From: Heloderma charlesbogerti
Taxonomy: Eukaryota; Chordata; Lepidosauria; Squamata; Helodermatidae
Length of the DNA stretch: 64,000 nt
Assembly: GCA_026122225.1 (NCBI GenBank)
Contig: JANEZZ010002769.1
Location: 992,001-1,056,000 of the forward strand
Direction of reading: 5' to 3'
A program made the position numbers and the translations under genes. Shown here one piece after another: positions 56,103 to 64,000 of this stretch (positions are counted from its first letter, which is position 1; each line of letters begins with the position of its first letter). The notes below the pieces were generated by a model, which saw only the letters and a program-made list of their open reading frames with translations, had not been told where the DNA came from and searched no databases.

Positions 56103-56870
56103 AAAGCCAAATTAAAAGGTGTGCCTTGGCCCCTTTCCTGAATGCTGAGAGAGTGGGGACCAGTCAAAACTGCACAAGGAGTGCGTTGCAGAGCTTGGGA
56201 ATAATGCAAGAGAAAGCCCTTTCCTGCGTGTCCAAAAAGTGGGCCTCTGCAAGTAGGACCTCCCCTGCTGATCTCAATAACTGCTCAATAACTGAGCAGG
56301 TTCATACAGGGCATCTCTACACCAGTGTAAAATCCTGCATTTATAACAGGGCTTTCTGCTTCCGTTTTAAATGCAGGATCACGACGACTCCCTTTTCACG
56401 TGCTTCCTTTTCCTCGACCCCCTTCCCCCTCCTTCTCTCCGTATCTGAGTCTTCCATGATCTTTCATTGATCTCACTCCTCTTCTTGCCGCTTTTCCTCT
56501 TTTCACGGAGGGAACTCAAGCAGAACAGGGTAATTTGATAGCTCATTATCTGCGATCTATTTAAAAACAGAACAAAGGCCATTTAGTGCAGGAGATGCCT
56601 TGAATGATCACGGTGCAAACGTCCATGAATCTCAATCGCAGGATAAAAGCTCAGTGTGAAGGAGCCCGTAGAGATAAGTGGTCCCCAAGATAGCCAGGCC
56701 CTAAGCTATTCAGAGTTTTAAAAGGTTAAAACTAAGACTCTGAATTGAGTCTGGAAAACAGTTGACAACCAGTGCAGATCTTTCAGCGTTGGGGGGATGA
56801 GATCACGTTACTGTGCACTAGTTAGCCGCTGAATAGGGATTTTCACCAGCTGAATAGGGATTAACCTGGT
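56103..56870 (-). mobile_element. Decayed interspersed repeat (LINE 3'-related), interrupted
   Basis: Blocks aatgcaagagaaagcccttt, cctgcgtgtccaaaaagtgg, gccaggccctaagctattca and aaccagtgcagatctttcag follow a dispersed squamate repeat in order. The interval 56311-56665 interrupts it. Confidence 0.65.
56311..56665. mobile_element. Probable DNA-transposon insertion
   Basis: Ends gggcatctctacaccagtgt and gctcagtgtgaaggagccc are roughly inverted (GGGCnnCTnnACAC). Inner parts cctgcatttataacagggc / aatgcaggat also repeat. Sequence on either side rejoins the surrounding repeat. No target duplication is certain. Confidence 0.5.
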
Positions 56871-56924
56871 TCTCCCCAGTCCTAGTCTGATACTCTAAGC
56901 ACTATACAATACTAGATAAGCATT

Positions 56925-56965
56925 TGGTCTGATTCAACAGGGCTCTTCTTGTGTTCTTATGTTAA
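56925..56965 (+). mobile_element. CR1/L3-like LINE 3' terminus
   Basis: The segment ggtctgattcaacagggctc, then ttcttgtgttcttatgtt, is the extreme 3' end of the LINE family at 18571 and 54520. Confidence 0.75.
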
Positions 56966-59829
56966 CGTGCTTGTCAGCCTACATATCATTACGATCCAGG
57001 ATCTCATCATGCTTCCATATCATGCCACATACACACCACTGGCCATTTAGAAAAATTAAGAAGGCACTAGCTGCTAGTTGCTAGGAGAAAAGGACCTGTT
57101 TTCAGGGATGTATTTAAATGGAAATATACATTCATGCAACTTTTTACAGTAAAAAAACCCCTCACCATGGAAATGCAGTGCTCTGAACCCGGGCAAAAAT
57201 GCCATGAACGTATTTCGGGAAGCGGCGCCAGTGAAAGAGAGGATGTGAAAAAAGAATGGAATGGGAATGCACCTGGGAGGGTGTCCTCTGGGGTGAGCGA
57301 GCAAAGCCGAGGTGGTGGAGGAGGGGGGCACTGCAGCTTGGAGGCATTCCCTGGGCGGGTCGGTGGTGATGCCTATGTGTGGTGAAACCACATCCAACTC
57401 TTTCAGAAAATAAGCACACACAAAAACGGTTTTAAAGGAATGTGGCACCGCCACAGTTTGCATTGCAAACTGCAAGTGTGCATCCACCCCACATTTGCAT
57501 GCACCCCGATTCATACATTTTCAAACATGCATTTTGGCACATGCATACAACAGTACGTATTTTACATATAGATATAGATAGTGTGAAGTGGGCCTCAGTG
57601 CAAAGCAGCTAGCAGTACATAGGAGTAACTCCCCTCCCACCAGAGCACTCACTCCTTCTCCTATCTGCAGGGCGGCACCTACCCCTCCCCCAGCAGGAAC
57701 CCTCCCCCTGTGATGCCCACTTTTCAAATTGTCACCTGCGCAGTGCTTTATAAAACTTTAACGCTAATAGCCCCATAAACTCCCGTAATGACACTGCAGC
57801 GGCAGGGAACAGGCCAGGATGCACTCATAATGCTAGGGGCTGCACTGAGTGAGGGCTGGAGCACTGGCCTTGTTTGCCTATGCAGGGCTGGTCTGTCAGC
57901 TCTGGTAGATCTTTGGATGCTCCACATTTGTATGTGTGCATGTGTGTGTGGGGGGGAGGGAATAGGGGAGAATGAAAATAAGCTGGCATGGGCAGATTTA
58001 AAGCTCGAGCCAAAACAGTCCCCTCCTCAGCCTCTAACCTTCTGCCTCAAAAGGTCATCTGCCCACAGCCACCCGCCTCAGGCTGCTTTCCTGTCAGAAC
58101 TCATAAACCGAGCGACGTCATTGGGCCTGACCAGGGAGACCCCGGAGGAGAAAGGGAATGGACGGATGGGAAACATGAATCTTTTATGCACCTGCTGAGA
58201 GCAAGGAGGGCTCGCAGGAGAGCCGGGCATTCCATCGGGGAGGCCAGACGGCGGCATGGAAGTCTGTGTGCGAGGGAGAAGGGTGAGCGCCCTCCTCCTC
58301 TAATCCCTTCTCCTCCTCTCAGCATAATACCAGGCGAGGGGGAAGGAACGAGCAGGGCAGGACTAAGAGGTTTAGAAAGGTCTAGAAAAACAATTTCCTT
58401 GCCAGCACCTTGGTGTACTTTGCACCCCCTTCCAAACAGACACACACACCTGAAAAATGCACACACTTACTACTCTGCAGCTGGAAAGTAAGAAAATGGT
58501 CAAGAGTGGGAGGGTGCTCCAAGGTTTACATTTCTAGATTGAACTCTAGATATCAGAAGTGGGCCTCCCCAAAGGAAAGAACTTGAGAGGCAGCTGACTC
58601 CTACTCTTGTTCAGCAGCAAGTGTGCAAAGTGTTGCTGCATTTCCCTCAGGGAAATTCGTCATACAGCTTTTCACTGATGTCTGCTGCGTTGATTCAGCG
58701 GAAGAGCTACCTCGGGGCATAACAACTACAACCTGTTCGCATGCTCAACGGAGTTCCCTGGTCCTCTTAGGCTATTCCCCACTACCACCTGCCCCCAACA
58801 CCTGTGCCACAGGATTGCCTAGATGTAGCACAACCCCAAATGCAAGCAGGCATGAGCTAGTGTACAACAGACATCCCTTCCTGCCATTGCGTTGCCCTGT
58901 AGCCACCACCAGGCCTGCCCATCCAGGGACGGTTGTTTCTACTTCTTTTTCTCCCATGGAAGTGCAGGGAGTGGGGTAGGAAGCAGGGAGAAACGGGCTG
59001 GGTAGAGCAGAGCCAACAGAGCGTAAGAGTAGGAGGAAATGCATGCGCTGGGAGAATTGCTCTTCCACTGAAGCTCAAGGCACTGGACTGTACACCATGC
59101 ACCAGATGGGGATTTCACTGGGGTGCAGATGACACACCTTCTTCAGTGGATCACAGTGATCTAGAATAAGCGCCTTGCCTTTGCTGGGCAGAAGAAAGGA
59201 GCACAGAGACATGCATAGCCCAAGTGCATGCACTCTCCCCAACACGTGACACCCTGTGCAAACAACGCCTTCTGCCAGCTTTACATTTGTTGCTCTGTGC
59301 TCAACGCACACAGACACACATTTCCCACCATTCACTCCTTCCTGTCCCCCACTCCAAACAAAACAAAACAATACAGCTCCATTAATCCAGCATTTATAGC
59401 CAGGATTCTGAATGTACTCAAGCTGGGAAATTCAAAGATATGGTTCCCAGAACAGCCATAGCTCAGTGGCACGTGGAGCCCAATCGAGGCACCCAGACAT
59501 CGTGGTACACACGGGGCAGAGTTAGCATCGCCACGGGGACCATCTCTTTGAGTTGCCTGACATGCCTGTGATTAAGGCCTCAATCTTATGCAAGCAGCCA
59601 CAGAGCCTTGCCACCTGTCATGGTAATCTCAGGCGCTTGGGCTAACTAAGCCTATGGGGCCATCATCGCACCCACACCCCTCTGCCCCCGCCTTGCTGTG
59701 AAGCTAGGCAGGCAGGTATTGTACAAATACCCGGCCTCCCAACCAGTTCCTGCCAATTCCATTGTGCAGCAGGCACTCTTACCAGGGCAGGGTATCAATA
59801 TGCTCTCTGGAGCAGGAGAGAACACATGA
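56966..59829. promoter_or_regulatory. Unique sequence; candidate regulatory block 58060-58210
   Basis: No certain gene. At 58090-58200, actcataaaccgagcgacgt (CRE-like gacgtca follows) and gaatcttttatgcacctg lie in repeat-free, CpG-bearing DNA. A possible 24-nt microexon at 59783-59806 (minus) is discussed as a finding. Confidence 0.35.
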
Positions 59830-59965
59830 GATGCAGATCGTTACATCATTTAACGGTCTTTTCACAAATGACATTAAAGGCAATTTTGCATTTCACGCGC
59901 CTGTAATGCAAATGCAAACCTTAGATTGGCTAGAATGCACCCTCCGTTTTAAAATGGCTCTTGTC
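59830..59965. promoter_or_regulatory. Candidate regulatory element with octamer-like site
   Basis: Repeat-free sequence contains ttacatcatttaacgg, aaatgacattaaaggc, tgtaatgcaaatgcaaacc (octamer-like atgcaaat) and cctccgttttaaaatgg. Motif-based inference only. Confidence 0.35.
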
Positions 59966-60994
59966 TGTTTCCTACCCCACATTAGCAACACTCACATGGG
60001 CTCAAGAGAGACTCAAAGGCATTTTTTTTACACCATGTGTGGAAGCAACACCCTTGTTTTGGCATATTCTGGAATAATGACTAACCCCCTACTTCTGTAC
60101 TCACAAATCACAAAACAGGATTTCAGTCACCAACCAATGCAAAAAGAAATTCACTCCACCACATTTTAGTTCAGCCTGATTGCAAGTAGACAAATTTATG
60201 TTGTAAGGTGGTCCCCACTTTCCTGAGTGGTGAGAGAAATTCCGGGGTAGCACTATAGGATTTAATTTCCTTTGTCTGAGAGAACACTGGAGGCTTCTGA
60301 TATTTGTGTACTATGCCTTTACAAATATTCAAGCAGAAAATATTGGAAGCAAATCAACTCTTTAAACAGACAGCAAAACTGCTGATCTTGCATCAGATTC
60401 CCAGAGAGCCACTGCACTTCAAGGTGCTTCACCTTCTGCCAGCTCATAGCTTTCTCTCCCCTCAACTTCAAAACTTCAACACTATTCCTCCACCGCTCCC
60501 ACTAACTGAAAAATGTTGCCTTCCAAAGGCAAAGGAGAGAGATTTCCAGCCATCAAGAAAAACTAATGTTCTTTTGTTAAAGACCTTGATCATCCATCAC
60601 TTGTCCAGTAACAAACCCATGCATAGAAACCAAGAAGCCAAAATGGTTACAATAGATTAAGGGCTAACTAATCCATGTTCAGTACCAGCCAAAGAATCAT
60701 TCTATTCTGTTTCGATCTTAAAAAAGAAAAGAAAAAAAAAAGGGAAACCACAATGTGTACATGTGGTCGGGGGGGGGTCAGATAGAGGAGCATGTTGAAA
60801 GAGGTATTACGCGGAAAATAAGGCAATCAAGACCAGAAAAAAGTGTTAGGTTAGAGGTTGGTAATACTAGGGCTGGAACTGCAGGGAAAACAAGGTTCAG
60901 AAGTGCTCTGATCTTGTGGCCGTTTGGAGGATGTCAACCTTGCCTCTTTGGCAGGCCCACGGTTTCCAAGTGGGCATCGTGCCCTTGTGTTGCT
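59966..60994. other. No gene recognised
   Basis: Unique-looking sequence with an A-run at 60721-60742 and a G-run near 60768. Confidence 0.4.
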
Positions 60995-61140
60995 GCTGCT
61001 GCTGTCAATTCTATGTATTGATTATTGTTTTTAATTGCTTTAGTTGCTATTTTTATTGCTTTATTTTGTCGGGAGCCATGGAGCTTTGGAAAAGAAGAGT
61101 GTAAATGTTTTAAAGTACAAACATAAACATTAAATCTGAT
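60995..61140 (+). mobile_element. L2 LINE 3' end fragment
   Basis: The segment tattgattattgtttttaat .. attgctttattttgtcggga, then aaaagaagagtgtaaatgtt, matches L2 3' UTR tails. A short (TGC)n tract lies at its left edge. Confidence 0.65.
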
Positions 61141-61399
61141 GGGGCACGGATAGCAGCAGTCATGTAGGGAACCCACCATCTGGGTCACACACACCCCAAA
61201 AATACATTGGGGTTCATGGCTTATGGTGCACATGGGAGCTCCCAGGGTGAGAGATACATTTCTGGCTGGCATGGGCATAAGACCCCATGGACAGCCTTGC
61301 CGCCACAACTACCTTGCAAGTTAAATAAATAATTATATCACAAATTATTATTGAAAATAATATTGCAATTATCTGTCCATATAATGTGTCCCCTCCTCA
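61141..61399. other. No gene recognised
   Basis: Unique-looking sequence. Confidence 0.35.
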
Positions 61400-61495
61400 G
61401 CTGCTCCAAGCAGTTCACATGTATAATCTCAATGATCCTTACCACCAGCTTTTCAAGGTAGGCCAACATTATTATCCCCATATTACAGATATGAA
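61400..61495 (-). mobile_element. MIR/CORE-type SINE fragment
   Basis: Plus-strand tcaaggtaggccaacattat, then tatccccatattacagat, is the reverse complement of the MIR-like core tail. Confidence 0.65.
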
Positions 61496-61710
61496 CACAT
61501 AAACCTGCCTTTTACCAAGTCAAATCACTGGTCCATCTAGTTCAGTACTGTCTTACGACTGGCCGTGGCTCTTCAAGGTCACAGCCAGAAGCCTTTCCCA
61601 GCATTGCCACCTGAGGTCTTTTTAACCCAGGTTGCCAGGGACTGAGCCTGGGACTGTCCGCATGCAAGGCATGTGGTCTCTTCCTGAGCTATGGGCCCTC
61701 CTGGACGATG
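61496..61710 (-). mobile_element. tRNA-Ala-derived SINE
   Basis: Contains tcactggtccatctagttca, ctgtcttacgactggccgtg, gggactgagcctgggactgt and gcatgcaaggcatgtggtct, collinear with the copy at 45736-45924. Confidence 0.8.
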
Positions 61711-62379
61711 GCAGGCTGTGGCCAAGAGACAGGGGCAAGCCACTCTTTTAACCACTAAGCTGCAGGCCAGCGCCACAACTTACAATAGGTCACATCTTTC
61801 AAATGACTAAGCAGTGAACTATTTGAGTCCCATAGGTTGACGCCAACTTGGGCAAGAGTGGAACTTGGAGGCCATTCTCTTGCCACTGTTACAAGAGACA
61901 CAAGTGGGACCTGCAACAAAATCTTGCAGTGTGGAGTGCTCCAATTCAGGATGCCTGCCAGCCAGCCGGCCATGCCCTTTTCCAGGATACTCTATCCCAT
62001 CCCCTGCCCCCGCCCCCCGGTCACCATTCTGTGCATACTGCACCCAGATTCCTCATTGGGCTGTTTTGCCCCCCCACCCCGCTTAGTGTTTTTTCCCTAA
62101 AGAGGGTTTTTGTTGTTGTTGTTGTTGTATTTCTGCAAACCTCAGGGCTGTCAATACCTCCCACTTGTGTATGGATGCCTTCATGTGCCTCTTTGGCTAC
62201 CTAAGGATCCATACTTGGAAGACTGACTTTGTTATTAATATCGAGGATGTGCCCACCTTGGCACTGCTGCCCTTCCTCAACTAAGGCAGCCCTTTAAATT
62301 GAGAAACTCATCAAACAGGCAACTTTAGATGGTTTCTACATTTTTCCTTCTGTGCCACATCCTTTCTGCAGATGGGTAT
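61711..62379. other. No gene recognised; (TTG)n at 62108-62128
   Basis: A trinucleotide tract of about seven TTG units. The remainder is unique-looking. Confidence 0.45.
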
Positions 62380-62540
62380 AATATATTTTATTAGGCCAAC
62401 CAAAAGATCACAAAAAATGTGCAAGCTTTTGAGATCTCCAAATCTCTTCATCGGGCCAGACGTTATAAAAGGCTGGGGGTGGGCAGGCAGAGTTGAAAAA
62501 AAAATGACTTGATGGTGAAGACACATTGTCTGCATGTTCA
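62380..62540. repeat. Old interspersed repeat, family uncertain
   Basis: The segment attttattaggccaaccaaa .. caagcttttgagatctccaa .. tcttcatcggg resembles an ancient reptile/bird repeat of the 'ttttattggaccaacttc' type. It is related in inverse to 30625-30745. Confidence 0.5.
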
Positions 62541-63640
62541 GTCCCAAAAAAGGAATGAGGGAGGAGGGGTCTGCAGACATTCAAATTACGCTACATAGGT
62601 CATGTGATGGTTGTAGGTTGGCCCTGGAGCTGACCCTGGGGCTGCTGGGATGAAGAAAGGGAAAAATGTTAAATCCTCCATTTTTAAAAATTTAAAATCC
62701 AGCAGATCTCAGAAGTGTTTTCCATCCTGGGCAAAGCACACAGGTCAACATGGCTATCTTTGCTGTTTCTGCAGTTGGTCTCTGTGGATGACCCTAGGAA
62801 TTCCTTCCTTAGCTACTTGGTAGACAAGTAGCATCCCCTTGCAAGGTAGAAAGAGGCTGCACTGATATCATAGCCTGCACCCTGGCACAGACAAGTCAAC
62901 TCTTGCGAGCACCCATTTAGTAGTTATTCTATTCTGGAAGACAAGTGATGTGATGGTTCTTAGCTGGTTTGTTCTGCCATTGTAGCTCTGTGACTGGGAT
63001 TTCCAGCAATGGCTCTTCACCTCCTAGCAAACACCTGTCCCATTGCTACTTTCACATGGGACAGGTGAGCAAATTAAGGGATTCTGAACCCCTCCCCCCC
63101 ACACACAAGCAATTTCCTTCTTTGCTACACTAACTCTAAACTCACCTTTCCCAGTGCTAAATTAATGCTAAATTAATTTAAGTATATTCAAATATAAAAT
63201 GGGGCATTTCTAAGTTGAAATATTTTCATCAATTTATTCAAATTAGGCAGGTAGCAGCCTTAAGCCCCAACCTCCAGAACTCATACAAGGTATGCGTGAA
63301 AATGGGGAATCAGCCCCCAAAACCAAGTTGCAAGGACAAACCAAAGGAATGAGCATATCAGACCCCTAATATAATGGGGGCTTGAAGGCAGGTAGCAGCT
63401 TTTCAACCTGCGTGTGATTTCCTGAAGACGGGGAGGATCTGAGGAGGTAGGAAAGCAAGTTTTCAGTTAAATATTGGTTTAACAAAATGTCCGTCTGTGC
63501 GGCTTTGGTTCTCAAGAGGCAGTGAGGGAGACCCTTTCCATCGCAAGCTGGGTAAGCGTCTGTGATGGGCATCATAGGGGATAAGCTAGACTGTGTCTTC
63601 CCTCCTAGTGATTTTAAATTCAGATCACTTCTGCTCTCCC
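62541..63640. other. No gene recognised
   Basis: Unique-looking sequence; short near-duplicate tgctaaattaat at 63155-63175. Confidence 0.4.
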
Positions 63641-64000
63641 CTCCTCAAACCTCCGGAAAGTACAAGCCCATGGAATGGGAAATGAGGGGGCTGCTGGAGC
63701 CAAATCTCTCCACCCGCTGCTCCACCTCCTGCGAATTACTCCACACTCTTGGCACCCCCATGTCTGCCTCGCACGAGGGGCACCTGCTCTGTCAGCCCCT
63801 GTTATTTCATTCGCGCTTGTCCCTTCCCATTAGTGCAGCTGTCTGCCACCAGAGAAGGGAAAATTGATGCTAAACGGGATATCAATTCATCATGGAGTCT
63901 GTCACCCGCCACGCAGCTCTGCCAGGAGAGCAATGGGACACCGCTGCGCCAGCCAAGCAGCACCTGTAATTAACAGCCTGCCAGCATTTCCCCCTTCCGC
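63641..64000. promoter_or_regulatory. Candidate conserved regulatory element at window edge
   Basis: Repeat-free, CpG-bearing sequence with AT cores: ctgcgaattactccacac, gttatttcattcgcg, aaaattgatgctaaacggga, tatcaattcatcatgg and cacctgtaattaacagc (E-box beside a TAAT core). It runs off the window end. Confidence 0.38.

Noticed and set aside
57074..57514. 146-codon minus-strand frame
   Set aside because: No domain or splice context; composition resembles translated noncoding DNA.
1..64000. CRISPR arrays, phage, operons or other bacterial systems
   Set aside because: No regularly spaced repeats, no dense co-directional genes and no ribosome-binding sites. All mobile elements are of eukaryotic type.

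Overview
The window is nuclear DNA from a vertebrate, most likely a squamate reptile (lizard or snake). Two features point there: a Sauria-type tRNA SINE with its target-site duplication intact (55753-56092), and the 3' end of a BovB LINE (43288-43355). They sit among CR1 and L2 LINEs, tRNA-Ala-, CORE- and 5S-rRNA-derived SINEs, hAT-like foldback elements and a Tc1 remnant. The layout is that of a eukaryotic chromosome: sparse coding sequence, introns, many decayed transposons and one large CpG island. No bacterial operon, CRISPR array, rRNA operon or tRNA gene was seen.

The one gene I can name is ASIC4 (acid-sensing ion channel family member 4), on the minus strand. Its first coding exon is 40118-40693. 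It encodes 192 residues: the cytoplasmic N-terminus, the first membrane span and the start of the extracellular domain. It ends at a clean GTGAGT splice donor. It lies at the edge of a CpG island (about 40.1-43.2 kb) that should hold its promoter. No later ASIC4 exon was recognised between 1 and 40117, so that stretch is probably intron 1, filled mainly with transposons and with a few AT-core, repeat-free segments that could be regulatory.

Region by region. 0.5-2.5 kb: a CR1 LINE with a nearly readable reverse transcriptase. 5.6-6.2 and 11.3-11.7 kb: foldback DNA elements, one with a perfect 8-bp target duplication. 6.5-7.0 kb: a small CpG-rich segment. 14.4-14.9 kb: a Tc1 end. 16.0-17.6 kb: an L2 LINE split by a CR1. 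18.6-20.2 kb: a LINE split by two different DNA transposons. 20-30 kb: CR1 tails, hAT-like elements, and a tRNA SINE beside a 5S-derived SINE. 30-40 kb: mostly unique sequence with one unexplained minus-strand reading frame. 40-43 kb: ASIC4 exon 1 and its CpG island. 43-64 kb: repeats, a near-perfect CTCF-type motif and a candidate new minus-strand gene.

That candidate is the most interesting unexplained signal. Two exons (54093-54302 and 53905-53979) have good splice sites on both sides. Both are multiples of three long, share phase 1 at all four boundaries and join in frame to an acidic, then Ser/Pro-rich peptide of 95 codons. I do not recognise the protein. It lies 13 kb upstream of ASIC4 on the same strand. 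Nothing here looks like a bacterial-type or defence system; the notable content is this gene candidate plus well-dated transposon nests.
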